Assembly: GCF_014211975.1 (NCBI RefSeq)
Contig: NZ_CP060084.1
Span: 3,917,001 to 3,981,000 of the forward strand
Direction of reading: 5' to 3'
Source: Teredinibacter haidensis
GTDB lineage: Bacteria > Pseudomonadota > Gammaproteobacteria > Pseudomonadales > Cellvibrionaceae
Length of the DNA: 64,000 bases
A model generated the notes under the pieces. The model did not search any database, was not told the DNA's origin, and saw only the letters and a program-made list of their open reading frames with translations. Below, in pieces: positions 8,688 to 17,824 of the stretch (position 1 is the stretch's first letter; each line of letters starts with the position of its first letter). The translations under genes and the position numbers were made by a program.

Positions 8688-8905
8688 AGCTAAAAGCTCC
8701 GATTTATCCAATTAGAGCTCGAAGCTCCGAGCTAATAGCTTGGCGTTTGCAGCTAAAAGCTCCGATTTACCCAATTAGAGCTCGGAGCTCCGAGCTAATA
8801 GCTTGGCGTTTGCAGCTAAAAGCTCCGATTTACCCAATTAAAGCTTGAAGCTCCGAGCTAATAGCTTGGCGTTTGCAGCTAAAAGCGCCGGTTTACTCAA
8901 TTAAA
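8688..8905. repeat. 63-bp tandem repeat with palindromic core
   Basis: Three full units begin at 8688, 8751 and 8814, and a partial fourth at 8877, with exact 63-base spacing. Each unit runs from AGCTAAAAGCTCC to CTTGGCGTTTGC. Unit two contains the perfect 18-bp palindrome AGCTCGGAGCTCCGAGCT; in units one and three it carries one or a few changes. The array replaces the upstream part of the RHS gene. It has no spacers and is not CRISPR. Confidence 0.9.
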
Positions 8906-9378
8906 GATGGGTTCCGCGGCCTAAGAGGTACCCTATCTGGAGCAAAACATACCCGGGAGGGCTTCACGCCATGCAAGAGGTACAACTGACGACTACTTAT
9001 TGCAGAATTCGAACGGCCAGAGCTGTCCAAGGGGTGTCACAACTGGGGTCGAAAGAGGAGAGCGCACACTAATCGAGTTTGCCTTGTGTTATCAACACTG
9101 GGAGAGTGCGCGAACGGTAGAGAAGTTAAAAAGGTTTTATCTGTTGGTTTGGAGCCAAAATCAGTCCATATACAACTCATCCTGAAAATCCTTAGTGCTG
9201 TCGTAACGCTCACTATAAGCGCCATGATTTTCGGCTGACATCACAAGGTGGTTACTCCGCGAGGCCAAGCGGCATCCAAGCAGAGGCGGGCCCTTTTATC
9301 GGATCGATGCCTTCACCCGCAAGGCGACAAGCACAACAGGAAGCCAAACGCACCGGCGTCAACAATATCGATATACCC
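8906..9378. other. gene-free stretch
   Basis: Short frames exist on both strands (for example 9000-9185) but none has a ribosome site, recognisable residues or a plausible neighbour. No repeat or RNA was recognised. Confidence 0.5.
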
Positions 9379-11271
9379 CTACCAATACCAAGATAGCCCT
9401 GCAGAAACCTGAACCGCATTGTGCTGTTCAAAACGGAGTCGAACATCCATGTCTCTGTGAATTTGGTAGCGGGTCTCAAAATGAATTTTTTCATCCGCTT
9501 GTTCTTTATCGACTATAAATTGGTAGTAGAATTCGTACTTAAATTTTGCTTTCGAAGACCCAATAAAGCCCATTTTTGGGGCTAACGCAAATATCCCACG
9601 GTCTTCAAAATGACTCTGCACCTTCGCTTCAAAGAGGCCATAAAAAACAATACCGTTATCCAGTTCTTTCGCTCGGCCATACCCGCCCGACGCACTCCAT
9701 ACGTCACACGTTGAGCAACCTAAGCTGTACTGGCCATAATTTACGCGCAGCCCCCACGAATACGGACGATCTCCCTCTAAACCGCTAATGCTTGGGTTTA
9801 TGGAAAGAATATTGAGAAAATCAATATTCTTTATTCGAACTTCGTCAGGCGTAATTTCTACCGTTGTATCAAAAATATTTAGCTCTGCGTTTTTTGGCCT
9901 TCCATAGTCAAGGCTCAATAAATCATACTGAACAGGCCTATATTGAACCAAAACAGATGCCTCATGCTGATCGCTATAACCTCCCATTACTCTGATCAAA
10001 GAGGGTCGCGCACTTTCGTGAGGGGGTTTTTCGTTCCGGTAACGTGAACCGTCCATAGGCGGATTACCAGCAGATAATTTTAGCCTCTCTATGAGAACCT
10101 CTCGATTTCTTTCTGCCACATATTCTCGGTCGAAATCCCTTATTTTTAGAAGCTGAAAATAGTCCAATGCAACAGTAAGAACAAGCTTCTTTTCCTGCTC
10201 TGTTAGTGTTTCAAAAATATGGTAGTCGTAAGAAATGAAATCCGTAAATGCCTGCGCCTGCAGCAATGTTAGATTTTCAAAATTGTATTTGAACTTCGTT
10301 AGGCGAGAGGGATGATAATTAATATTTTTTACTATTTTATTAGTATCGCTAGCTTCATACAGTGACCGAAAAATTTCCGGCGGCAATACCCATAGAGCCC
10401 GACGGTTATATAGCTCTAACTCGGGAATGATAAGTTCAATTAAATCTGCGATTGCGGTACCACAGTTTTTATATGTAAAAAAATATGTGAATTTATTCGG
10501 CACCAACTCCCACAAGTGAGTTGTTAACAACCAAACTTGATCGTCTGTTAAATTTAATTCATATTCCCACAAATCACGTAATTGAATTTCGCCATAATTA
10601 TAGTTTTGCCGGTAGAAATTACCGTCGGAGTACCCTGCTTCATATCCACCAAAGACTCCTTTAGTAATATAGATTAGAGCATTTTCGTTTTCGGGAATGA
10701 TAGCTCCATAGTCCACTGTATTTGCCAGTAATCCACTCGTTACACTTTTATTGGTGCTCAACCGCAAAATTGCGTGCCCAAAAAATGATGCTGGGTTTTC
10801 CATAAAGCCGTTAGCGAAGAATAAACTCGCTTCCTTGATATCCCCTTCATGGCTCCACTTCCAAAATTCACTACAGGATTCAATCGGAATATCCACGCCT
10901 CGCCAGTCCAATGCGAGCATCAACCAATTATAGCGAGCAGGGTATCGGCATCTAGCATGCTCATTACGATTATCTGGTATAACCTCAAAAAACGCCTGTA
11001 TTGTTGCCTTTAACTCGCTTTGAGCGTCTACGGATCCTTGCTCTGAAAGGAAAAAGTTTTTTGTTTTTATTTCACTTTTTCGAGTGTTCTTAGTATCCAG
11101 AGAATTGTAGTGGATAAGCTTGTGCCAAACCCGGTGCTCGTGAAGCTTTAGATCTTTGGCTTTTTTAAATAATGCATAGCCTGCTTCACTTTGCTTGCTA
11201 TTTGGGTCGGATAGGCTTTGAGGGGAATAGAATGCCAATATGGCAATGAAGCTTAAAAACGTTAATCGCAT
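9379..11271 (-). CDS. DUF4105 envelope protein with C-terminal beta-rich domain
   Basis: 630 residues with a signal peptide (MRLTFLSFIAILAFYSPQSLS). The middle carries the DUF4105 signature: NPASFFGHAILRLST near residue 180 and a conserved Cys in YKNCGTAIADLIELI near 285, with KGVFGGYEAGY between them. The His and Cys suggest a papain/NlpC-like active site; from memory, a DUF4105 protein of Bacteroides has been described as a lipoprotein N-acyltransferase (Lnb). The last 200 residues alternate polar and aromatic residues and end in GLSWYW, as in an outer-membrane barrel. It is 50 bases behind the DUF3015 gene, with a small hairpin between them. The substrate is unknown. Confidence 0.8.
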   Translation of the reverse strand: MRLTFLSFIAILAFYSPQSLSDPNSKQSEAGYALFKKAKDLKLHEHRVWHKLIHYNSLDTKNTRKSEIKTKNFFLSEQGSVDAQSELKATIQAFFEVIPDNRNEHARCRYPARYNWLMLALDWRGVDIPIESCSEFWKWSHEGDIKEASLFFANGFMENPASFFGHAILRLSTNKSVTSGLLANTVDYGAIIPENENALIYITKGVFGGYEAGYSDGNFYRQNYNYGEIQLRDLWEYELNLTDDQVWLLTTHLWELVPNKFTYFFTYKNCGTAIADLIELIIPELELYNRRALWVLPPEIFRSLYEASDTNKIVKNINYHPSRLTKFKYNFENLTLLQAQAFTDFISYDYHIFETLTEQEKKLVLTVALDYFQLLKIRDFDREYVAERNREVLIERLKLSAGNPPMDGSRYRNEKPPHESARPSLIRVMGGYSDQHEASVLVQYRPVQYDLLSLDYGRPKNAELNIFDTTVEITPDEVRIKNIDFLNILSINPSISGLEGDRPYSWGLRVNYGQYSLGCSTCDVWSASGGYGRAKELDNGIVFYGLFEAKVQSHFEDRGIFALAPKMGFIGSSKAKFKYEFYYQFIVDKEQADEKIHFETRYQIHRDMDVRLRFEQHNAVQVSAGLSWYW

Positions 11272-11294
11272 AGGGAGTTGCTAAAGAGTAAAGA

Positions 11295-11309
11295 CCAGGA
11301 CATGCCTGG
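11295..11309 (-). terminator. small hairpin between DUF3015 and DUF4105 genes
   Basis: CCAGG, a five-base loop and CCTGG, followed on the minus strand by TCTTTACTC. A weak U-run suggests an attenuator that lowers read-through into the DUF4105 gene rather than a full stop. Confidence 0.35.
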
Positions 11310-11321
11310 CCTTTTCCATTG

Positions 11322-11819
11322 TTATGCCTGGCAGGACGCTACAGAAGATTTTACAATGGTGAAATATGTTTGAGCTTTTTCTTGGTCGGTTGCTTTACCG
11401 TAACTACTTTCGTTTACAGCACCGGAAAATTGGCTACGAATAGTACTTAAGGCTTCAGCTTCTGCCGAACCATCGCAAGCATACAAATCCATCAGTGTTG
11501 CCAGATGAGCGCCTTCACCGGCGGCAGTTTCTTCCGTCAGGTTTACATAAGTTTGATGAATAAATTCAGCCGCTGCAACGTCAACACCTTCGCAGGTTTC
11601 TGGAGAAGAAACAAAAGACGTCGTTGCCGTCAGTCCGAAATCCCAAATAATATTGGACAAAACTCCACCCACGTCGTGCTTGAATATTGCTCCACCAATA
11701 CCGCAATCAGCTAAGAAATTTGCAATATCTTCCTTCTTGGTAGATTCCGCTGCAGTTGCAGAAATCGCACTAGCGAAAATAAGACCGCCAATTAACACCT
11801 TACTAATACTCTTTATCAT
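11322..11819 (-). CDS. DUF3015-family periplasmic protein
   Basis: 165 residues. A signal peptide (MIKSISKVLIGGLIFASAIS, then ATAAES) precedes a domain with CGIGGAIF, NIIWDFGLTATTSFVSSPETC and a C-terminal Cys pair (DLYACDG, SSVASCQA). CGIG and the SSPETC motif are typical of DUF3015. Members are usually next to DUF4105 genes, as here. The function is unknown; periplasmic location follows from the signal peptide. Confidence 0.8.
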   Translation of the reverse strand: MIKSISKVLIGGLIFASAISATAAESTKKEDIANFLADCGIGGAIFKHDVGGVLSNIIWDFGLTATTSFVSSPETCEGVDVAAAEFIHQTYVNLTEETAAGEGAHLATLMDLYACDGSAEAEALSTIRSQFSGAVNESSYGKATDQEKAQTYFTIVKSSVASCQA

Positions 11820-12085
11820 TTTATTTCCTAATTATTGTCAGGTTTCTAAGCGCCATATAAATATCTATATCCTAGAGTTTAATGTTTGGCACCCAGAATA
11901 CTAGAGCAACGTCCATGACGACACAACAAAATTCATTAAAAAACACCTACTTATGACCAAAGTAAACGCCGAATTTCTGTTCTATTTCAAATTTATAACT
12001 ATTCTCTAACACTTCCCTCCGGCCTCAACACAATCAAAGCCGGCTGTTTTACTCTCTCAGACGATCTTCAAACGCCTCCTAGAAA

Positions 12086-13918
12086 CTATTCAACCGTTAC
12101 AGATTTCGCCAGATTGCGAGGCTGATCAACATCTGTTCCTTTAATAATGGCAACGTAATAGGACAGTAACTGTAGTGGTATGGTGTAGAGGATTGGCGCT
12201 AGCCATTCGTGAATGTGCGGCACATTTATCACTCGCATGGTGTCATCACTTTTAAAGCGTGCGTTTTCATCTGCGAATACGTACAAAATGCCGCCGCGCG
12301 CGCGCACTTCTTCGACATTGGATTTTAGTTTTTCCAACAAGTCATTATTCGGTGCTACAACAATAATCGGCATTTCTGCATCGATTAGTGCGAGAGGACC
12401 GTGCTTTAACTCTCCAGCAGCGTAGGCCTCAGCGTGAATATAGGAAATTTCTTTCAGTTTCAGCGCGCCTTCCATTGCGATGGGGTATTGATCACCACGG
12501 CCCAAAAATAATGCGTGATTTTTATCGGCAAACTCTTCTGCCAATCCTTCAATACTTTCCGCCAGCGCTAAAGATTCTTCCAGCTTCGCTGGTAGGCTCT
12601 TCATAGCTTCGGTCAGCTCTTTTTGCTGTTCTACGCTTAGGCCATTGTATTTGCCCAGAGCCATAACCAACATCGCCAAACCAACCAGCTGTGTTGTAAA
12701 CGCTTTTGTAGAAGCAACGCCAATTTCTGCTCCGGCTCGTGTCATAAAGGCAAGATCGGATTCGCGCACCAGGGATGAGCCCGCAACATTACAAATGGTT
12801 AATGATCCGAGATAACCCAATTCTTTTGCCAGGCGCAGCGCGGCTAGGGTATCGGCCGTTTCACCGGACTGGGAAATGGTAATTAATAGGCTGTTGGGCT
12901 GCACAAAGGATTTTCGATAGCGAAATTCCGATGCGATTTCGACATTACAACTCACACCGGCGAGCTGCTCCAGCCAGTAGCGCGCGACCATGCCGGAATG
13001 GTAGCTGGTGCCGCAGGCAACGATTTGCACATGCTGCACTTTTTTGAACAGCTCCGCCGCACCATTACCAAATGTTTCGTCTAGTACGGTTGTTTCACTT
13101 AAACGGCCATCTAAGGTATTGATAACGCAATTAGGCTGCTCGTGAATTTCTTTAAGCATGTAGTGCCGGTACTGGCCTTTATCGCCCGCATCGTAACTGA
13201 CATTGGATTCGTGAATCTCCCGCTCTACCGGATTACCCTCTTTATCGATAATATCAATGGTTTTACGGGTAATTTCGGCAACATCGCCTTCTTCCAAAAA
13301 GATAAAACGACGGGTAACCGGCAGCAGGGCCAACTGGTCCGAGGCAATAAAGTTTTCACCAATACCCAGGCCAATAACCAGAGGGCTGCCCGAGCGTGCA
13401 ACAACAACGCGAGAGGCATCTTCCCTGTCCATAATCACGGTACCATAAGCTCCCTCCAACTGGGGAACGGCATTTTTCACCGCCTCAAGTAAACTACCTG
13501 CCGCTTTTAATTCTTTTTCAACCAGGTGGGCGATCACTTCGGTATCAGTATCGGATTCAAAGCGGTAACCATCGGCCTGCAGCTTCTCGCGCAAGAGCGC
13601 ATGATTTTCGATAATACCGTTGTGAACAACGGCAATTTTTTCACTGGAAACATGCGGGTGTGCATTGCGCTCACTAGGCTCGCCGTGCGTTGCCCAGCGC
13701 GTGTGAGCAATACCGGTTCCACCGGCGGCAGGGTTTAACTCTACGGCATCTGCCAGTTCTTTTACTTTACCCAGGCGCCGCAAACGCTGCAGTTCACCAT
13801 CTTTACCAATAATGGCAACACCCGCTGAATCATAACCGCGATACTCGAGGCGTCGCAGACCTTCAATCAGTATTTCAACAACGTCTCGTTGGGCTACCGC
13901 CCCGACAATTCCACACAT
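12086..13918 (-). CDS. glmS: glutamine--fructose-6-phosphate aminotransferase
   Basis: Makes glucosamine-6-phosphate from fructose-6-phosphate and glutamine, the first step of UDP-GlcNAc synthesis. The start is set at MCGIVGAV (13918) because Cys of the processed N-terminus is the glutaminase nucleophile; a frame extends seven codons further but the SD (AGGAAAAG) fits 13918. The glutaminase domain has HTRWATHGEPSERNAHPH; the two SIS domains carry ISQSGETADTL and the C-terminal DQPRNLAKSVTVE. 610 residues is normal length. A DeoR-type regulator lies 62 bases upstream. Confidence 0.98.
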   Translation of the reverse strand: MCGIVGAVAQRDVVEILIEGLRRLEYRGYDSAGVAIIGKDGELQRLRRLGKVKELADAVELNPAAGGTGIAHTRWATHGEPSERNAHPHVSSEKIAVVHNGIIENHALLREKLQADGYRFESDTDTEVIAHLVEKELKAAGSLLEAVKNAVPQLEGAYGTVIMDREDASRVVVARSGSPLVIGLGIGENFIASDQLALLPVTRRFIFLEEGDVAEITRKTIDIIDKEGNPVEREIHESNVSYDAGDKGQYRHYMLKEIHEQPNCVINTLDGRLSETTVLDETFGNGAAELFKKVQHVQIVACGTSYHSGMVARYWLEQLAGVSCNVEIASEFRYRKSFVQPNSLLITISQSGETADTLAALRLAKELGYLGSLTICNVAGSSLVRESDLAFMTRAGAEIGVASTKAFTTQLVGLAMLVMALGKYNGLSVEQQKELTEAMKSLPAKLEESLALAESIEGLAEEFADKNHALFLGRGDQYPIAMEGALKLKEISYIHAEAYAAGELKHGPLALIDAEMPIIVVAPNNDLLEKLKSNVEEVRARGGILYVFADENARFKSDDTMRVINVPHIHEWLAPILYTIPLQLLSYYVAIIKGTDVDQPRNLAKSVTVE

Positions 13919-13979
13919 AGTCTTTTCCTTTTTTTGCAATCGCTGGGGTCACTTCGTTAACCCAACTGACAATAGTTGT

Positions 13980-14756
13980 TTAAACTTTTGCGCACACGAC
14001 TTTTACGCCCTGTGCCTGAATTTCTTTTTTAATCGCGCTGGATAATTTATCGTCCGTTACCAGTAGATCGATATCTGTCCAGGCCAACTCCAGATTATGA
14101 ATTTTTCGACCGACTTTTTCAGACTCTACAACCACAACGACCTCGCGGGAGACTTCTGCCATTACGCGGCTTAGGCTGTATAGCTCGTTATACGTTGTGG
14201 TGCCGCGCTCGGGGTCTATACCGTCGGCACCAATAAACAGCTGATCAAAATCGTAGGAGCGCAAAACTTCTTCCGCCAACTGCCCCTGAAAGGCTTCCGA
14301 CTGTGTATCCCATGTGCCACCGGTCATCAGCAGGGTGGGCTCATTTTCAAGCTCACGAAGGGCATTGGCAACGTTGAGGGAATTGGTCATAACCACAAGG
14401 CCTAGCTTGTTTGCCAGCTCGGGCAAAAGTGCCGCTGTGGTTTGGCCTGCATCGATAATTATGCGGTTATGATCGCGGATAAGCTTTGCGGCCGCCTTTG
14501 CGATGGCTTGCTTTTGCTTCGATACTTTTTCTATCGCTTCTGCAGTGGAAACCAATTCCATCTCCTTCGGAACAGGTACCGCGCCGCCGTATTTTCGCAG
14601 CAATAAACCACTGGCTTCCAACGCCGCTAGATCTTTGCGGATGGTCACCTCAGATGTACCGTGTTCCTGCGCAAGCACTTCAACGCTTAATTCGCCCTCG
14701 GCATTGAGCTTGTCGATAATAGCGCGCCGACGCTGCTGTGTATTTCGTTTGTGCAT
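13980..14756 (-). CDS. glmR: DeoR/GlpR-family regulator next to glmS
   Basis: 258 residues. The N-terminal winged helix (RRRAIIDKLNAEGELSVEVL, then TSEVTIRKDLAALEASGLL, LRKYGGAV) is typical of DeoR regulators. The C-terminal sensor domain has IIIDAGQTTAALLPEL, LLMTGGTWDTQSEAFQG and QLFIGADGID, which bind sugar phosphates in this family. The position immediately before glmS matches the GlmR regulator of pseudomonads, so it probably controls amino-sugar genes. The symbol is by synteny. Confidence 0.85.
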   Translation of the reverse strand: MHKRNTQQRRRAIIDKLNAEGELSVEVLAQEHGTSEVTIRKDLAALEASGLLLRKYGGAVPVPKEMELVSTAEAIEKVSKQKQAIAKAAAKLIRDHNRIIIDAGQTTAALLPELANKLGLVVMTNSLNVANALRELENEPTLLMTGGTWDTQSEAFQGQLAEEVLRSYDFDQLFIGADGIDPERGTTTYNELYSLSRVMAEVSREVVVVVESEKVGRKIHNLELAWTDIDLLVTDDKLSSAIKKEIQAQGVKVVCAKV

Positions 14757-14856
14757 TGCTTACGCCATAAGTTTCGAAACGAAAGATATTCTATCGCTTC
14801 GAAACAAAATAACAAGAAATTTTCTGTGTAGCACACCAATTTAATCATAAAAAAAC

Positions 14857-14873
14857 TCGACAGCAACTGTCGA
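14857..14873. promoter_or_regulatory. palindrome TCGACAG-CAA-CTGTCGA
   Basis: A perfect seven-base inverted repeat about 100 bases before the DeoR gene and about 75 bases before the sigma-54 promoter of the divergent gene. It could be an operator for the DeoR protein, an activator site for the sigma-54 promoter, or a terminator: seven A at the left give a U-run on the minus strand. Confidence 0.4.
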
Positions 14874-14945
14874 CAATTTTACCATTTGGCGCATATTTTA
14901 TTCTGAAGGCGCGCATAACCCCTTGTTTTCCTTGTTGTTATTTTA

Positions 14946-14961
14946 TTGGCACGCTTAATGC
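14946..14961 (+). promoter_or_regulatory. sigma-54 (RpoN) promoter
   Basis: TTGGCACGCTTAATGC matches TTGGCACG-N4-TTGC closely: GG and GC are exactly ten bases apart. It lies about 140 bases before the PEP-CTERM gene and points to it. PEP-CTERM genes in some bacteria are known to be controlled by RpoN with the PrsK/PrsR pair. Confidence 0.8.
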
Positions 14962-15104
14962 TAAATAATAACAGTGAAATTTTCAAACAGGCGTGCAGGG
15001 CATTAAAAGGAAAGGAAGCGAAACAAGTTTCGCCCTCTAATTCTGTCGACTGCACAAGGCCTATCGTTCACAAACACGTTCATAATTAATTTTAAGGGAG
15101 AAGT

Positions 15105-15758
15105 ATGATGGTAATTAGAAAGCTAATTGCAGCTGCCGCGCTCGTTCTGGCATCTGTAACAGCCTTTGCCACCCCGCAATTTTCTGGAGAAACCCGTTCT
15201 TCCGATATCACCAGTTTTTCTAACGCTGGTTACTATCTTTGGCAAGACGACGCAGCCCCCTCCAGCTGGCATTTGCGTTGGACCGGAGTAGGCGCTGAGG
15301 TCAACCCAGTTTCCTGGACCGGATCAATCATTTTTACAAATGACGAGCTGGGTGTAGTTCTAGGCTATTCTTTCGAGAATACCGAAGACACTGTTACCGC
15401 GATTACCAGCCTTATTCCTGGTTCCGATTTAGTGGTCTTCACCTCTATTACTGACAATTCTGGCGGTGTCGATGGACTCGACTTCACCCTTACCGGTGGA
15501 ACTGAGCTGTTAGAATTTAATCTTGGTTCCAGCATTTTTACGGATAGAGGTGTAAACCTCGCCGATCCCGGTATCAGCAGTGAAGGCATCTTTATCGGTG
15601 CGGGCCTTTCTGGAACTCAAGTCCTCACCTCGATCAGTGATGGCATGGTATACCAGCAATTCGAAGTTGCTGTTCTAGAACCCAACTCTATTGCCTTGCT
15701 GGGGTTAGGTATTTTCTGCCTAGCTCTCGCTCGTCGCCGTCAGGCAACAAGCGCGTAA
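15105..15758 (+). CDS. PEP-CTERM sorting-domain protein
   Basis: 217 residues: signal peptide (IRKLIAAAALVLASVTAFA), a beta-rich secreted domain without a recognised fold, and a C-terminal sorting tail (LEPNSIALLGLGIFCLALARRR) made of a P-containing motif, a membrane helix and a basic end. Such tails are processed by exosortase EpsH/XrtA during exopolysaccharide export. Two adjacent ATG codons (15105, 15108) follow GGGAG; the second is better spaced. A sigma-54 promoter lies upstream and a strong terminator downstream, so it is monocistronic. Confidence 0.85.
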   Translation: MMVIRKLIAAAALVLASVTAFATPQFSGETRSSDITSFSNAGYYLWQDDAAPSSWHLRWTGVGAEVNPVSWTGSIIFTNDELGVVLGYSFENTEDTVTAITSLIPGSDLVVFTSITDNSGGVDGLDFTLTGGTELLEFNLGSSIFTDRGVNLADPGISSEGIFIGAGLSGTQVLTSISDGMVYQQFEVAVLEPNSIALLGLGIFCLALARRRQATSA

Positions 15759-15782
15759 TGCCACCGACATAGTGAGAACTTC

Positions 15783-15815
15783 AAACCCCAACAGGCACCG
15801 CCCGTTGGGGTTTTT
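15783..15815 (+). terminator. rho-independent terminator of the PEP-CTERM gene
   Basis: AACCCCAAC, an eleven-base loop with inner GG/CC pairing, and GTTGGGG followed by five T. Confidence 0.9.
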
Positions 15816-15963
15816 CTTTATGTGCCTCCAACATATCTGTCGTCAGGCTCTACGCACTAATATTTTAGTTTCTGCTAACATTCAAATAGACCTCAGGCCC
15901 ATTAGCCGTATCGAAGACCTCTGGTAAAACTTACCATTCAATATAGAAAGAGGAGTGCTGGAT

Positions 15964-17232
15964 ATGGCAACTATCGTAATTGTCGGTGGCGGCTTAGGCG
16001 GTATGCCTATGGCGTACGAAATGAAAGATCTCGCCCGCGCTGAAGACAACGTTATTTTAGTAAGCGATAAAGACTACTACCATTTTGTTCCGTCAAACCC
16101 CTGGGTAGCTGTAGATTGGCGGAAGCGGGAAGACATTACAGTTCCCCTTTGTAACCCGTTGAAAAAACGCAGCATAGAGCTTGTCATTGGCAAGGTCACC
16201 CGCGTTAACCCCGAAAGTAGCGAGCTTTCACTCGAAAACGGCGACACCCTTACATACGACCACTTGATAATCGCAACAGGCCCTAAACTCGCGTTTAACG
16301 AGATAGAGGGGCTTGGCCCGGAAGGCTTTACCCAATCCGTTTGCCATGTTGACCATGCCGAAAAAACACGAGATAGCTGGTTCAGCTTTTGCGAAAACCC
16401 GTCCCCCATCGTGGTAGGCGCAGTGCAGGGGGCTTCGTGCTTTGGCCCCGCCTATGAATTTGCATTTATTATGGATGCGGATTTACGTAAGCGAAAAATT
16501 CGCGACCAGGTTCCTATGACCTTTGTTACTCCAGAACCCTATATCGGTCATCTCGGCTTGGATGGTGTGGGTGACAGTAAAGCCATGCTGGAATCCGAGC
16601 TGCGCAAACATCATATCCAGTGGATCTGTAACGCCAAAGTCGAAAAAGTCGAAGCTGGCCTGATGCATGTTATTGAGTGCGACGAAAATGGCGAAGACAA
16701 AAAACGCCACGAATTGCCATTTGGCCACGCGATGATGCTGCCCGCGTTCACCGGCATTGATGCCGTCAGAGATCTAGACGGATTGGTAAACCCCCGCGGA
16801 TTTATTATTGTGGATAAGCATCAGTGCAACCCCACCTATCGCAATATTTGGGGAATCGGCGTTGCTGTAGCCATTGCCCCGAATAAGCCAACCCCCGTCC
16901 CCACTGGCGTTCCAAAAACCGGCTTTATGATTGAAAGTATGGTTACCGCCACAGCACACAATATTCGCGCAAGATTAGATGGCTCAGAAGAAACGGCTGA
17001 AGCCACCTGGAATGCGGTGTGTCTTGCCGACATGGGTGACAACGGTATCGCTTTCGTTGCCATGCCACAAATTCCACCACGCAATGTCAACTGGATGAAA
17101 TCTGGCAAATGGGTTCACTTGGCAAAAATTGCCTTCGAAAAGTATTTTTTGCGCAAGATTCGCACGGGGGTTAGCGAACCGGTGTTTGAGCGTTGGGTGA
17201 TGAAATCATTGGGGATTACAAAACTAAAATAG
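15964..17232 (+). CDS. sqr: sulfide:quinone oxidoreductase-like flavoprotein
   Basis: 422 residues, FAD-dependent. The N-terminal dinucleotide fold IVIVGGGLGGMPMAYEM, the SDKDYYHFVPSNPWVAVDW motif and the ATGPKLAF motif place it with sulfide:quinone reductases. Cysteines in VQGASCFGPAYEF (about residue 158) and in WNAVCLADMG (about 343) correspond to the redox pair of SQR, and NIWGIGVAVAIAP is the second FAD-binding motif. The basic, amphipathic C-terminus would sit on the membrane. ATG 15964 is eight bases from AGGAG, better than the GTG at 15955. It is a single gene with its own terminator. Oxidation of sulfide to polysulfide with reduction of quinone is the family role. Confidence 0.85.
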   Translation: MATIVIVGGGLGGMPMAYEMKDLARAEDNVILVSDKDYYHFVPSNPWVAVDWRKREDITVPLCNPLKKRSIELVIGKVTRVNPESSELSLENGDTLTYDHLIIATGPKLAFNEIEGLGPEGFTQSVCHVDHAEKTRDSWFSFCENPSPIVVGAVQGASCFGPAYEFAFIMDADLRKRKIRDQVPMTFVTPEPYIGHLGLDGVGDSKAMLESELRKHHIQWICNAKVEKVEAGLMHVIECDENGEDKKRHELPFGHAMMLPAFTGIDAVRDLDGLVNPRGFIIVDKHQCNPTYRNIWGIGVAVAIAPNKPTPVPTGVPKTGFMIESMVTATAHNIRARLDGSEETAEATWNAVCLADMGDNGIAFVAMPQIPPRNVNWMKSGKWVHLAKIAFEKYFLRKIRTGVSEPVFERWVMKSLGITKLK

Positions 17233-17240
17233 CGTTAAAC

Positions 17241-17271
17241 AGAAAGAGTGCGTATTACGCGCACTCTTTCT
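17241..17271 (+). terminator. terminator between sqr and the convergent zinc-ribbon gene
   Basis: A perfect 12-bp stem (AGAAAGAGTGCG and its complement) with a seven-base loop. The T-rich tail on the plus strand is weak (TAGAAAATTTTT), but the position between convergent genes supports a terminator. Confidence 0.75.
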
Positions 17272-17300
17272 TAGAAAATTTTTCCTGCCATAACATATAT

Positions 17301-17824
17301 CTAAAAATTGATGGTTATATAGTGTTTAATTTCTGCTCTTTTCGGGTGTTTATCTAACCACAGTTTAAATTCATTCACTTTTTCAAAATCTTTTTCACCC
17401 AATACCTGGCTGTAATGATCGCGGAGTGAACTGGCTTCTCGCTGCTTTAAAATATTTCGCTGCCACGCATCGGTAAATACCGAAGAGAGCTTTTCGTGTA
17501 GATCGAGCTTCTTTACCAAATCCCATTCACCCGTATCCAACCACACTTCATCACAATGCCCGCACAACTCCAAGCGATTTTTGTGGCTACGCCCAATTTG
17601 AATTTCGACATTAAGCGCTGGCATTTTGGACACTGCTTGGCACCGCTTGTTTCTTCGGCCAATTCCGTAGAAATATTGCTGACCTCATGACTGCGTTCAG
17701 ACCAATACCGGTAGTTCATCAATGGCAGAAGCGATGAGTGGCAACTGGGGCAAACCGCAGCAAGCAAGCCATGCTCTAGTTCTTTTGGCTCCAAATCTAC
17801 ATGCTTGCAATTACAACATTTCAT
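17301..17824 (-). pseudogene. zinc-ribbon (zf-TFIIB-like) protein, single frameshift
   Basis: Two overlapping frames make one protein of about 173 residues. The first part (from 17824) has CCNCKHVD, AAVCPSCHSSLLPL and CPKCQRLMSKFKLGVATK; the second continues LELCGHCDEVWLDTGEWDLV and a helical tail. CPxC...CxxCxxxWLDxGE is the zf-TFIIB pattern. The frame changes at a run of five A (minus strand, ACAAAAATCGC, near 17573); a sixth A would restore the frame. The ATG shares a base with the stop of the PLD gene (TAATG). It may be a sequencing error, a real mutation or slippage. Confidence 0.75.

Noticed and set aside
8688..8905. CRISPR-like array
   Set aside because: The 63-base units are contiguous without unique spacers and no cas genes are near.
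9000..9185. 61-residue plus-strand frame
   Set aside because: No SD, no family likeness, flanked by non-coding DNA; probably chance.
13919..13979. glmS ribozyme
   Set aside because: The gap of 61 bases is too short and the ribozyme is known mainly from Gram-positive bacteria.
17500..17640. Programmed frameshift in the zinc-ribbon gene
   Set aside because: Only five A and no stimulatory structure seen; mutation or sequencing error is simpler.
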